Positions 53,773 through 62,882 of a DNA stretch of 64,000 nucleotides are shown in pieces. This DNA comes from Saccharopolyspora flava (lineage in GTDB: Bacteria; Actinomycetota; Actinomycetes; Mycobacteriales; Pseudonocardiaceae): the NCBI RefSeq assembly GCF_900116135.1, contig NZ_FOZX01000003.1:1-64000 (forward strand), written 5' to 3'. Under the pieces are notes generated by a model. The model searched no databases. It saw nothing but the letters and a program-made list of their open reading frames with translations, and was not told the origin of the DNA. The translations under genes were made by a program, and so were the position numbers. Position 1 is the first letter of the stretch; every line of letters begins with the position of its first letter.

Positions 53773-53836
53773 CATTCGATGGATCTACGGTGACCGCTCG
53801 GTCTCGACCTCATCGCGCCCGGCGGTCTATGATTTT

Positions 53837-53850
53837 AGAAACGTGTTTCA
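53837..53850. promoter_or_regulatory. KstR-like operator 4 (fadE26 proximal)
   Basis: AGAAACGTGTTTCA matches 7 of 8 fixed bases, 26 nt upstream of the fadE26 ATG, within the expected core-promoter zone. Confidence 0.65.
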
Positions 53851-53876
53851 CACGGCGTCCGACCCCGGGAGGATGC

Positions 53877-55052
<1,176 letters not shown>

Positions 55053-55056
55053 CCCC

Positions 55057-55129
55057 GGGGACAGTTTTAGCCATAACCGTCCATGATCAATGTCCTTTTT
55101 GTCCGGACAGTTGTGGCAAAAACTGCCCC
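55057..55129. repeat. Interspersed inverted-repeat element, copy D
   Basis: 73-nt imperfect palindrome starting GGGGACAGTTTTAGCC and ending AAAAACTGCCCC, with CCATGATCAATGTCC in the middle. It is very similar to copy A in sequence and orientation. It occupies most of the gap between the co-oriented fadE26 and fadE27. Confidence 0.82.
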
Positions 55130-55155
55130 GCTCCCCACCACCTCCAGGAGGCGAC

Positions 55156-56244
55156 ATGGACTTCACCTCGACCGAGGCCCAGGAGGACCTGGCCGGGCTC
55201 GTCGGGCGGATCCTCGGTGACAAGGTCACCAACGAACGACTGCGCGAGATCGACCGGCAGGACGACCGCTTCGACCGCGACCTGTGGGCCGAGCTGGCCA
55301 AGGCCGACGTGCTCACCGCCGCGCTGCCCGAGGGCGGTTTCGGGCTGTTGGAGCAGTGCAGCGTGCTCATCGAGATCGGCCGCGCCGTGGCCCCGGTGCC
55401 CTACCTGCCCTCGATCACGATGGGCGCCACCGCGCTCGCCGAATCCGGCACCGACGAGCACCGCCGCGCCTGGGTCGAACCCGCCGCGCGCGGCGAGGTC
55501 GTGCTCACGGCCGCGCTGGCCGAGGACGGCGGCGCCGAGCCCGACTCCCCCGCCACCCGCGCCGAGCGCGACGGGCAGGACTGGCTGCTCACCGGCACCA
55601 AGGTGAACATCCCCGCCGGACCGGTCGCCGACCTCGTGCTCGTCCCGGCGAGCACCCCCGACGGCCCCCGGCTCTTCCTCGTCCGGCCGGGTCGACCGGG
55701 GGCCGAGATGCAGCGCCAGGAGATCGTCGACGGCGACGCCGAGGGCTGGCTGGAGCTCGCGAACGCCCGCGTGGCCGACGCCGACGTCCTCGACGCCGAC
55801 GCGCTGCGGCGGCTGATCGTGCGCGCCACCATCGGCGTGTGCGCGCACCAGGTCGGCGTGCTCACCGGCGCGCTGGAGCGCACCAGCGCCTACGCGGGCG
55901 AGCGGGTCCAGTTCGGCCGCCCGATCGGCAGCTTCCAGGCCGTGGCGCAGCGGATGGCCGACGGCTTCATCGACGTCGAGGCCGCGAAGCTGACCCTCTG
56001 GCAGGCCGCGTGGCGGGCCACCGAGGGACTGCCCTGCGCCGACGAGGCCGCCACCGCGAAGTTCTGGGCCGCCGAGGCCGGGCACCGCCTGGCGCACACC
56101 GCCGTTCACGTGCACGGCGGCGTCGGCATCGACCTCGACCACGAGCTGCACCGCTACTTCGTGGCGGCCAAGCGCGGCGAGTTCGCGCTGGGCGGCGCGA
56201 CGGCGCAGCTGCGCCGGATCGGCGCGAGCCTGGCGGCGCGATGA
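55156..56244 (+). CDS. fadE27: Acyl-CoA dehydrogenase FadE27-like (partner subunit)
   Basis: A 362-residue acyl-CoA dehydrogenase, shorter and more divergent than FadE26, as expected for the partner chain of a heteromeric steroid dehydrogenase. Segments are AALPEGGFGLLEQCSVLIEIGRAVAPVPYLP, the middle beta domain, and HTAVHVHGGVGIDLDHELHRYF, typical for FadE27-type chains. ATG 55156 has AGGAGG. It overlaps fadD17 by 4 nt. Confidence 0.9.
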   Translation: MDFTSTEAQEDLAGLVGRILGDKVTNERLREIDRQDDRFDRDLWAELAKADVLTAALPEGGFGLLEQCSVLIEIGRAVAPVPYLPSITMGATALAESGTDEHRRAWVEPAARGEVVLTAALAEDGGAEPDSPATRAERDGQDWLLTGTKVNIPAGPVADLVLVPASTPDGPRLFLVRPGRPGAEMQRQEIVDGDAEGWLELANARVADADVLDADALRRLIVRATIGVCAHQVGVLTGALERTSAYAGERVQFGRPIGSFQAVAQRMADGFIDVEAAKLTLWQAAWRATEGLPCADEAATAKFWAAEAGHRLAHTAVHVHGGVGIDLDHELHRYFVAAKRGEFALGGATAQLRRIGASLAAR

Positions 56245-57824
56245 GCTCCCCGCTGCAGCGGCCCGAGGTGATGCCGACGGTCACCGAGCTGCTGCTGGCC
56301 CGCGCCGACGACACCTCGCCGGGCCTGCGCACCGAGGACCGCGAGTGGACCTGGGCCGAGCACGTCCGGCACAGCGCCGAGCACGCCGCGCTGCTGCGCG
56401 AACTCCTGCCCGGCGACGCGCCGCCGCACGTCGGCGTGCTGCTCGACAACGTCCCGGAGTTCTCGTTCCTGCTGGGCGGCGCGGCGCTGTCGGGGTCGGT
56501 GGTGGTCGGGCTCAACCCGACCCGGCGGGGTGCCGCGCTGGAGCGCGACATCCGGCTGGCCGACTGCCGGATCGTGCTCGCCGACAGCCGCTACGCTGCC
56601 CTGCTCGACGGCCTGGACCTGGACGGGATCCGGGTGTTCGCGCTGGATTCCTGGCGGCAGGAGCTCACCCGCCACGCCGGTGCCGCGCTCGACCCGGTGC
56701 CCGCGAGCGGCGAGGACCTGCTGGCGCTGGTGTTCACCTCGGGCACCGGCGGCGATCCGAAGGCGGTGCGCTGCACGCACGCCAAGATCGCCTTCCCGGG
56801 CCGGATGCTGGCCGAGCGCTTCGGCCTCGGCGGCGAGGACGTCACCTACATCTCGATGCCGATGTTCCACTCCAACGCCCTGATGGCCGGCTGGTCGGTG
56901 GGCCTGGCCGCGGGTGCCGCGCTGGCGCTGCGGCCGAGGTTCTCCGCGTCCGGTTTCCTGCCGGACGTGCGCCGCTTCGGCGCGACCTTCGCCAACTACG
57001 TCGGCACCCCGCTGTCCTACGTGCTGGCCACGCCCGAGCGGCCGGACGACGCCGACAACCCGCTGCGGGTGGTCTACGGCAACGAGGGCAACCAGCGCGA
57101 CATCGCCCGCTTCGCCGAGCGCTTCGGCTGCCACGTGGTGGACGGGTTCGGTTCGTCGGAGGGCGGGATCGCGGTCACGCGCACGCCGGACACGCCGCCG
57201 GGCGCGCTCGGCAGGGCCACCGACGGCGTCGCGGTCCTCGACCCGGACACCGGGAAGCCCTGTCCCGCCGCGGAGTTCGACGAGTCCGGCCGGTTGCTCA
57301 ACGGCGACGCGGCGATCGGCGAGCTGGTCAACACCACCGGCCCGGGCTGGTTCGCCGGCTACTACGGCGCACCGGAGGCCGACGCGCAGCGGATGCGCGA
57401 CGGCATGTACTGGAGCGGGGATCTGGGCTACCTGGACGCCGACGGCTTCTGCTACTTCGCGGGTCGGTCGGGCGACTGGCTGCGGGTGGACGGCGAGAAC
57501 CTGGGCACGGCGCCGATCGAGCGAATCCTGCTGCGCCACCCGCACGTCCGCGAGGCCGCGGTCTACGCGGTGCGGGCGGAGGTGGGCGACGCGGTGATGG
57601 CGGCGATCACCACCACCGACGGGTTCGACCCGGCAGGCCTGGCCGATTTCCTGGGCGCCCAGCCGGATCTGGGCCCGAAGCAGTGGCCGAGCCACGTGCG
57701 GCTGGTGGCCGAGCTGCCGCGCACCTCCACGCACAAGGTGCTCAAGCGGGAGCTGGCCGCCGAGGGCGTGCGGACCTCCGACCCGGTGCTGTCCCGCGTG
57801 GACGGCACCTACCGACGCCAATAG
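56241..57824 (+). CDS. fadD17: Acyl-CoA synthetase FadD17-like (steroid side-chain CoA ligase)
   Basis: A 527-residue ANL-superfamily ligase that activates a carboxylate with ATP and CoA. AMP-binding signature LVFTSGTGGDPKAVRCTH, motif FGSSEGG, YWSGDLGYLDADGFCYFAGRSGDWLRVDGENLG (hinge region), and the C-terminal catalytic lysine segment THKVLKREL. Its order after fadE26-fadE27 is the same as in M. tuberculosis, where FadD17 acts on steroid side-chain acids. The stop is followed directly by a KstR-like box. Confidence 0.9.
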   Translation: MSSPLQRPEVMPTVTELLLARADDTSPGLRTEDREWTWAEHVRHSAEHAALLRELLPGDAPPHVGVLLDNVPEFSFLLGGAALSGSVVVGLNPTRRGAALERDIRLADCRIVLADSRYAALLDGLDLDGIRVFALDSWRQELTRHAGAALDPVPASGEDLLALVFTSGTGGDPKAVRCTHAKIAFPGRMLAERFGLGGEDVTYISMPMFHSNALMAGWSVGLAAGAALALRPRFSASGFLPDVRRFGATFANYVGTPLSYVLATPERPDDADNPLRVVYGNEGNQRDIARFAERFGCHVVDGFGSSEGGIAVTRTPDTPPGALGRATDGVAVLDPDTGKPCPAAEFDESGRLLNGDAAIGELVNTTGPGWFAGYYGAPEADAQRMRDGMYWSGDLGYLDADGFCYFAGRSGDWLRVDGENLGTAPIERILLRHPHVREAAVYAVRAEVGDAVMAAITTTDGFDPAGLADFLGAQPDLGPKQWPSHVRLVAELPRTSTHKVLKRELAAEGVRTSDPVLSRVDGTYRRQ

Positions 57825-57825
57825 C

Positions 57826-57839
57826 TATAACTTGTTCTA
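57826..57839. promoter_or_regulatory. KstR-like operator 5 (kshA promoter, perfect consensus)
   Basis: TATAACTTGTTCTA matches all 8 fixed bases of TnnAACnnGTTnnA; begins one base after the fadD17 stop and ~100 nt upstream of kshA. Confidence 0.75.
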
Positions 57840-57891
57840 ACTTTCCTGCGATTGAGCGGCAGCGCACGATGGCGCTTTCGCCCCTTATTCC

Positions 57892-57905
57892 TATAACCTG
57901 TTTCA
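57892..57905. promoter_or_regulatory. KstR-like operator 6 (kshA proximal, perfect consensus)
   Basis: TATAACCTGTTTCA matches all 8 fixed bases, 31 nt upstream of the kshA ATG. Spaced 66 nt from operator 5. Confidence 0.75.
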
Positions 57906-57936
57906 CATACAACACGTGACTTGATGGAGGGACGCG

Positions 57937-59094
57937 ATGAGCGGGACGGAGCGTGAGCACGGGGTGCGCACGATCGATGCCGGTGCCCCGCCACAACGGT
58001 TCGCCCGGGGGTGGCACTGCCTGGGACCCGTCGCGGAGTTCCAGGACGGCAAGCCGCACGCGGTGACCGCGTTCGGCACCAAGCTGGTCGTCTTCGCCGA
58101 CAGCCAGGGCGCGCTGCACGTGCTCGACGGGTACTGCAGGCACATGGGCGGCGACCTGACCCAGGGCGAGATCAAGGGCGACTCGGTCGCCTGCCCGTTC
58201 CACGACTGGCGCTGGGGCGGCAACGGCCGCTGCACCTCCATCCCCTACGCCAAGCGGGTTCCCGGCCGCGCGCGGACCCGGTCCTGGCTGACGCTGGAGG
58301 AGAACAAGCAGCTGTTCGTCTACCACGACCCGCAGGGCAACCCGCCTCCGCCGGAGGTCACGATCCCGCGGATCGACGAGGTCTTCACCAGCGAGTGGTC
58401 GAACTGGACCTGGGACCGGGTGCAGATCGACAACTCCAACTGCCGCGAGATCATCGACAACGTCGTGGACATGGCGCACTTCTTCTACGTGCACTTCGCC
58501 TTCCCGACGTACTTCAAGAACATCTTCGAGGGCCACGTCGCCACCCAGTACCTGCACTCGCGCGGCCGCCCGGACGTGGGCGCCTCGCAGGGCAACTACG
58601 CCGGCGACGACACCCAGCTGCGCTCCGAGGCCAGCTACTACGGGCCGTCGTACATGATCAACCGGCTGTGGACCGAGTTCAAGGGCACGCCGATCGACGC
58701 GTATCTGATCAACTGCCACTACCCGGTCTCGCCGACCAGCTTCGTGCTGCAGTGGGGCGTGTCGGTCAAGAAGCTGCCCGGCCTCGACGACGAGCAGGCC
58801 GACATGGTGGCCGGCAAGTTCGCCAAGTCCTTCGGCGTCGGGTTCCTGCAGGACGTGGAGATCTGGCGGAACAAGTCGCGCATCGACAACCCGCTGCTGG
58901 TCGAGGAGGACGGCCCGGTCTACCAGCTGCGCCGCTGGTACGACCAGTTCTACGTGGACGTCGAGGACGTCACCGAGGAGCAGACCGCCCGCTTCGAGTT
59001 CGAGGTCGACACCACCCGCGCCGTGCAGGCCTGGGAGGCCGAGGTCGCCGAGAACCTGGCCCGCCGCGAAGCCGAAGAGGTCGGCAACTCATGA
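57937..59094 (+). CDS. kshA: 3-ketosteroid 9-alpha-monooxygenase, oxygenase component
   Basis: Rieske non-haem iron oxygenase (385 residues) that hydroxylates C9 of 3-ketosteroids, opening ring B during sterol breakdown. Rieske ligands are Cys67, His69, Cys86 and His89 (YCRHMGGD, CPFHDWRW). The mononuclear iron site follows with Asp178, His181 and His186 in NVVDMAHFFYVHF. Length and residue numbering agree with mycobacterial KshA. The reductase partner KshB is not in the window. ATG 57937 has GGAGG. The stop overlaps the next small gene. Confidence 0.95.
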   Translation: MSGTEREHGVRTIDAGAPPQRFARGWHCLGPVAEFQDGKPHAVTAFGTKLVVFADSQGALHVLDGYCRHMGGDLTQGEIKGDSVACPFHDWRWGGNGRCTSIPYAKRVPGRARTRSWLTLEENKQLFVYHDPQGNPPPPEVTIPRIDEVFTSEWSNWTWDRVQIDNSNCREIIDNVVDMAHFFYVHFAFPTYFKNIFEGHVATQYLHSRGRPDVGASQGNYAGDDTQLRSEASYYGPSYMINRLWTEFKGTPIDAYLINCHYPVSPTSFVLQWGVSVKKLPGLDDEQADMVAGKFAKSFGVGFLQDVEIWRNKSRIDNPLLVEEDGPVYQLRRWYDQFYVDVEDVTEEQTARFEFEVDTTRAVQAWEAEVAENLARREAEEVGNS

Positions 59095-59390
59095 CGGCCG
59101 CCCGCACCGACGTCCCGGCCGGCACCGCCGCCGACCAGCGGCTGTACCTGGAGGGAGGCCTGCGCCCGCTGCCCTGCGCCACGTGCGGGGTGCGGGTGCT
59201 GGTCAAGAAGCTCAGCCCGGAGCAGACCAGCATCCAGTGGACCACCTCCACCGAGTCCTGCCCGGAGATCTCGGCGCGCATCGCCGAGGGCGAGCACCCG
59301 GCGCTGGTCGACACCTGCCCGCGCTTGCGCGCCACCATCGAGCACGCGATCAGCGAAGGAATTCTCGACGTCTCCGACACGGGTGCGTGA
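59091..59390 (+). CDS. Small four-cysteine protein coupled to kshA
   Basis: A 99-residue protein whose ATG overlaps the kshA stop by 4 nt. Cys29 and Cys32 (PCATCGV), Cys57 and Cys76 could hold a zinc ion or a small iron-sulfur cluster. No ferredoxin motif is complete and no family is recognised with confidence. Tight coupling to KshA suggests a role with the oxygenase, for example in metal or electron supply or stability (inference). Confidence 0.75.
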   Translation: MTAARTDVPAGTAADQRLYLEGGLRPLPCATCGVRVLVKKLSPEQTSIQWTTSTESCPEISARIAEGEHPALVDTCPRLRATIEHAISEGILDVSDTGA

Positions 59391-59404
59391 AGTCGAAACG
59401 CAGG

Positions 59405-59418
59405 TGAAACGAGTTACC
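59405..59418. promoter_or_regulatory. KstR-like operator 7 (kstR promoter)
   Basis: TGAAACGAGTTACC matches 7 of 8 fixed bases. It lies 77 nt upstream of kstR and is consistent with autoregulation. Confidence 0.5.
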
Positions 59419-59494
59419 GATTCCACCGTGTTAACGTGATCTTGCGGGTGGCGCGATCCGCCTTTCCGCCGACGGGCTAGGGGGCTTTGCGTCG

Positions 59495-60121
59495 ATGACT
59501 TCTGCGGCCAACCGGAACGGTCAGGGCGGTAATCCGCTCCACGCCGTGCCCGAGGACGAGCTCACCGCCACGGCCCAGCGGGACCGCCGCAAGCGGATCA
59601 TCGACGCCACCATGACCCTGGCCGACAAGGGCGGTTTCGACGCGGTGCAGATGCGGGCCGTGGCCGAGCGCGCCGACGTCGCCCTGGGCACGCTCTACCG
59701 CTACTTCCCGTCCAAGATCCACCTGCTGGTGGCCAGCCTGGTCCGCGAGCTGGAGCGCATCCAGGAACGCCTGGACCGCGCTCCGGTGCGCGGCGAATCT
59801 CCCTACGAGCGGCTGCTGTTCGTGCTGGGCAGGCTCACCCGCGCGTTCCAGCGCAACCCGAACCTCTCCGAGGCGGTCACCCGCGCGCTGATGTCGGCCG
59901 ACGCCTCGGCGGCGACCGAGGTGGACGCGGCGAACCGGATGATGGAGGGCATGTTCATCGCGGTGCTGAGCGACGGCGAGCCCACCGAGGAGCAGGTCGC
60001 GGTGGCCCGGGTGATCGGCGACGTGTGGCTGTCGAACCTGGTGGCGTGGGTGACCCGGCGCGCCTCGGCCACCGACGTCTCCAACCGCCTGGAGCTGACG
60101 GTCCGACTCCTCCTCCGATGA
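59495..60121 (+). CDS. kstR: TetR-family steroid catabolism repressor KstR
   Basis: A 208-residue TetR-type repressor. The DNA-binding region RDRRKRIIDATMTLADKGGFDAVQMRAVAERADVALGTLYRYFPSK and the C-terminal ADVWLSNL-like IGDVWLSNLVAWVTRRASATDVSNRLEL closely follow mycobacterial KstR (Rv3574). KstR represses sterol uptake and degradation genes and is released by a steroid CoA thioester. Sites matching its operator occur in front of hsd4A-mce4, fadE26, kshA and its own gene. Confidence 0.93.
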   Translation: MTSAANRNGQGGNPLHAVPEDELTATAQRDRRKRIIDATMTLADKGGFDAVQMRAVAERADVALGTLYRYFPSKIHLLVASLVRELERIQERLDRAPVRGESPYERLLFVLGRLTRAFQRNPNLSEAVTRALMSADASAATEVDAANRMMEGMFIAVLSDGEPTEEQVAVARVIGDVWLSNLVAWVTRRASATDVSNRLELTVRLLLR

Positions 60122-60133
60122 ATTCCCACCACG

Positions 60134-60147
60134 TAGAACGCGTTATC
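60134..60147. promoter_or_regulatory. KstR-like operator 8
   Basis: TAGAACGCGTTATC matches 7 of 8 fixed bases. It lies 12 nt after the kstR stop and ~210 nt upstream of the second TetR gene, possibly controlling it. Confidence 0.5.
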
Positions 60148-60358
60148 GTTCTGTCGTGCTTTGCCATAAGCGGCGGAGCCGCTTTCTCTTCCACCACCTA
60201 AGCAACTGGCACCGCCGCGGGTTCTGAGCGCTTTCGTGGCGAGTACGCCGGGACGCCGTGTATTGGCATACATCAGGAGCGGCGCACGGAGTCCACGGAA
60301 GCGCTCAGGTTCCGCTACCCGCACCGCCACGCAAAAAGACCACGTTAGGCTTTCCAAC

Positions 60359-60922
60359 ATGACCGAACCCGTTCGCCAGGTGGTCGAGGGCAAGCGCGCC
60401 GATACCGTGCGGCGTTTGCTGGACGCGACCGTGGAGGAGCTGGCGGAGCGCGGGTTCGGGTCGATGACCGTGCGCTCGGTGGCCGAGCGGGCCGAGGTCT
60501 CCCGCGCCACCGCCTACTCCTACTTCTCCTCCAAGGAGCACCTGGTCACCGCGGTGTTCTGGAAGCGCATCCAGGCGCTGCCGCCGAGCGAGTCCGAGCG
60601 CACCGGCAAGCCGGGCGCCGACGTGGCGCAGGTGGTGGACACGATCGCGCGGATGCTGGCCGCCGAGCCCGCCCTGGTGCGGGCGTGCACGACGGCGCTG
60701 CTGGCCGATCAGCAGGAGGTCAAGCGGCTCCGCGACGAGATCGGCAAGGAGGTCTACCGGCGGCTCACCGACGCGGTCGGCGAGGCCGATCCGACCGCGC
60801 TGGACGCCGTGATGACGGCCTTCGTGGGCTCGCTGGTGCTGGCGGGCAGCGGGTACCTGCCGATGGACCGGATGGCCTCGCACCTGGCCGGCATCACCGA
60901 CCGGGTGCTGCCGCGGGCCTGA
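60359..60922 (+). CDS. TetR-family transcriptional regulator (second)
   Basis: A 187-residue TetR regulator with HTH region RRLLDATVEELAERGFGSMTVRSVAERAEVSRATAYSYFSSKEHL and a ligand domain without recognisable specificity. ATG 60359 is chosen by homology to TetR starts; the ribosome site is weak. Its 3' end overlaps the convergent mceG gene by 29 nt, so the two transcripts are partly antisense. Possible regulator of mceG or of the P450/SDR pair; not determined. Confidence 0.9.
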   Translation: MTEPVRQVVEGKRADTVRRLLDATVEELAERGFGSMTVRSVAERAEVSRATAYSYFSSKEHLVTAVFWKRIQALPPSESERTGKPGADVAQVVDTIARMLAAEPALVRACTTALLADQQEVKRLRDEIGKEVYRRLTDAVGEADPTALDAVMTAFVGSLVLAGSGYLPMDRMASHLAGITDRVLPRA

Positions 60923-61886
60923 TGCTGCGCCGCACGCTCTCCCGCGCCGCGGGCGGCAGCTGGTCGAGCATCCCCATCACGCGGTCCTGGCGTCGCCGCA
61001 CCGCCTGACGTTCCGGCATCCCGGCGCTGACCGGCAGCTGCTCCGGCACGCCCACCACCCGCTCGGCGGCGGAGATCCGGCCGCTGGCCAGCCACTGCTG
61101 CTCGCGGTCGATGCTGGCCTGGTCCTTCTCCTCGCTCATCCCGATCGGGCCGGTCCGGTCGCCGCTGAGGAACTGCGCGACCACCGGGTCCTCGCTGGTG
61201 AGCAGGACTTCGCGCGGCCCGAACAGGACGAGTTCGCGGCGGAAGAGCATCCCGAGGTTGTCCGGGACGGTGCGGGCCAGGTTGATGTTGTGGGTGACGA
61301 TGAGGATCGTGGCGTCGAGCTGCGCGTTGATGTCGATGAGCAGCTGCGAGAGGTAGGCGGTGCGCACGGGGTCGAGCCCGGAGTCGGGCTCGTCGCAGAG
61401 GATGATCTCCGGGTCGAGCACGAGCGCGCGGGCCAGGCCGGCGCGCTTGCGCATGCCGCCGGAGATCTCCCCGGGCAGCTTGTCCTCGGCGCCGGTGAGC
61501 CCGACCATCTCCATGCGTTCCAGCACGATCCGGCGGATCTCGGCCTCGGTCTTGTGGGTGTGCTCGCGCAGCGGGAACGCGACGTTGTCGTAGAGGTCCA
61601 TCGACCCGAACAGCGCGCCGTCCTGGAACAGCACGCCGAAGAGCTTGCGGATCTCGTAGAGCTCGTGGTCGCTGCACGAGCAGATGTCGACGCCGTTGAC
61701 CAGGCAGCGCCCGTTCTCCGGCTTGAGCAGGCCGATCATGGACTTCAGGAACACCGATTTCCCGGTGCCCGAGGGACCCAGCAGCGCCGAGACCTCGCCC
61801 TGCGGGAGGGTGAAGCCCACGTCCCGCCAGATCGTCTGCGGGCCGAAGGACTTGCTCAACCCCTCGATCACGACTTCAGCACCCAT
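60894..61886 (-). CDS. mceG: Mce system ATP-binding protein MceG (Mkl)
   Basis: A 330-residue ABC ATPase of the Mkl/MlaF group, which energises Mce importers. Walker A LLGPSGTGKSVF, Q-loop LFQDGALFG, signature ISGGMRKRAGLARAL, Walker B ILCDEPDSGLDPV and H-loop VTHN are all intact. The long C-terminal extension after residue ~245 (DREQQWLASGRI...) is typical of MceG. In mycobacteria it is unlinked to mce operons; here it lies ~8 kb from yrbE4A. Confidence 0.93.
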   Translation of the reverse strand: MGAEVVIEGLSKSFGPQTIWRDVGFTLPQGEVSALLGPSGTGKSVFLKSMIGLLKPENGRCLVNGVDICSCSDHELYEIRKLFGVLFQDGALFGSMDLYDNVAFPLREHTHKTEAEIRRIVLERMEMVGLTGAEDKLPGEISGGMRKRAGLARALVLDPEIILCDEPDSGLDPVRTAYLSQLLIDINAQLDATILIVTHNINLARTVPDNLGMLFRRELVLFGPREVLLTSEDPVVAQFLSGDRTGPIGMSEEKDQASIDREQQWLASGRISAAERVVGVPEQLPVSAGMPERQAVRRRQDRVMGMLDQLPPAARESVRRSIRPAAAPGR

Positions 61887-61952
61887 ACCGCGCTCCTCGC
61901 GACGTCGTTGTCGTGCGTGCTTCGGGAAAGGCCCTGTCAGCGCTGGAATTTC

Positions 61953-62714
61953 TCAGCGGCGGTAGTAGGCGTGGGTCGCCGTCGCCCCGCCGTCGGCGAC
62001 GAATTCGGCGCCGGTGCAGTAGGTGCTCTCGTCGGAGGCGAGGAAGATGATCAGCCCTGCGATGTCCTCCGGCTGGCCGATGCGGCCCAGCGGCACCATG
62101 TCGCCGATCGGGCTGAGGTCGGTGTCCTCACCGGTGAACTGGCGGGTCATGCCGGTGTCGAACATGCCCGGGTGCACCGAGTTGACGCGGATGTTGCGCG
62201 GGCCGAGCTCGGTGGCGGCGGCCTTGGTCATGCCGCGGATGGCGAACTTGCTGGCGGTGTAGGCGACCAGCTGCGGCATCCCGCCGAGACCCTCGACCGA
62301 GGAGAAGTTCACGATCGACCCGCCCCCGGCCGCGGTGAGCGCGGGCGTGGCGGCGCGCATCCCGAGGAAGGTGCCGAACTGGTTGACCCGCACGATGCGC
62401 TCGTAGTCGGCCAGCGAGGTGTCCTCGAGCGCGGAGAACATGAGCACGCCTGCGTTGTTGACCAGGACGTCGAGCCGCCCGAAGGTCTCGGTGGTGTGGT
62501 CGACCGCGGCGCTCCAGTCCTGCTCGTCGGAGACGTCGAGGTGCGCGTAGCTCGCGGACGCGCCGAGCTCGTCGGCGAGTTCCTTGCCGGGCGCGTCGAG
62601 GATGTCGCCGATGACCACCGACGCGCCTTCGGCGACGAAGCCGCGCGCGATGGCCGCGCCCTGCCCTCGCGCCGCTCCGGTGACCAGCGCGACCTTTCCC
62701 GCGAGCCGTCCCAT
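61953..62714 (-). CDS. SDR, hydroxysteroid-dehydrogenase-like
   Basis: A 253-residue short-chain dehydrogenase: TGAARGQGAAIARGF cofactor motif, acidic GDILD at the end of strand 2 (NAD preference), NNAGVLMF, catalytic Ser (NFSSVEGL) and YTASKFA Tyr/Lys. It resembles 3-alpha/20-beta-hydroxysteroid dehydrogenases (FabG3-like). The neighbourhood and the KstR-like box upstream support steroid metabolism, but the substrate is inferred. Confidence 0.87.
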   Translation of the reverse strand: MGRLAGKVALVTGAARGQGAAIARGFVAEGASVVIGDILDAPGKELADELGASASYAHLDVSDEQDWSAAVDHTTETFGRLDVLVNNAGVLMFSALEDTSLADYERIVRVNQFGTFLGMRAATPALTAAGGGSIVNFSSVEGLGGMPQLVAYTASKFAIRGMTKAAATELGPRNIRVNSVHPGMFDTGMTRQFTGEDTDLSPIGDMVPLGRIGQPEDIAGLIIFLASDESTYCTGAEFVADGGATATHAYYRR

Positions 62715-62756
62715 GCGCCGCCCTCCCTGCCGAGTCGAACCGTACCCGCACGAGAC

Positions 62757-62770
62757 TAGAACACGTTCTC
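62757..62770. promoter_or_regulatory. KstR-like operator 9 (SDR/P450 divergent promoter)
   Basis: TAGAACACGTTCTC matches 7 of 8 fixed bases of TnnAACnnGTTnnA and is nearly a perfect palindrome. It is 43 nt upstream of the SDR start. Confidence 0.65.
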
Positions 62771-62811
62771 GACATAAGGGAAGGTTCGTTGCCCCACGGG
62801 TCGATCAACGG

Positions 62812-62825
62812 CGGAACTTGTTCTC
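62812..62825. promoter_or_regulatory. KstR-like operator 10 (weak)
   Basis: CGGAACTTGTTCTC matches 6 of 8 fixed bases, 57 nt upstream of the P450 start, 55 nt from operator 9. Confidence 0.4.
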
Positions 62826-62882
62826 GATTCAGTCGCGGGCAGGCTTGCCTGAGCCGAGCGAACCGTACTAGCGTCTGGACAC

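Noticed and set aside
53540-53793. Small plus-strand frames in the hsd4A-fadE26 gap
   Set aside because: They cross KstR-like boxes, lack ribosome sites and resemble no protein; the region is better explained as a divergent promoter.
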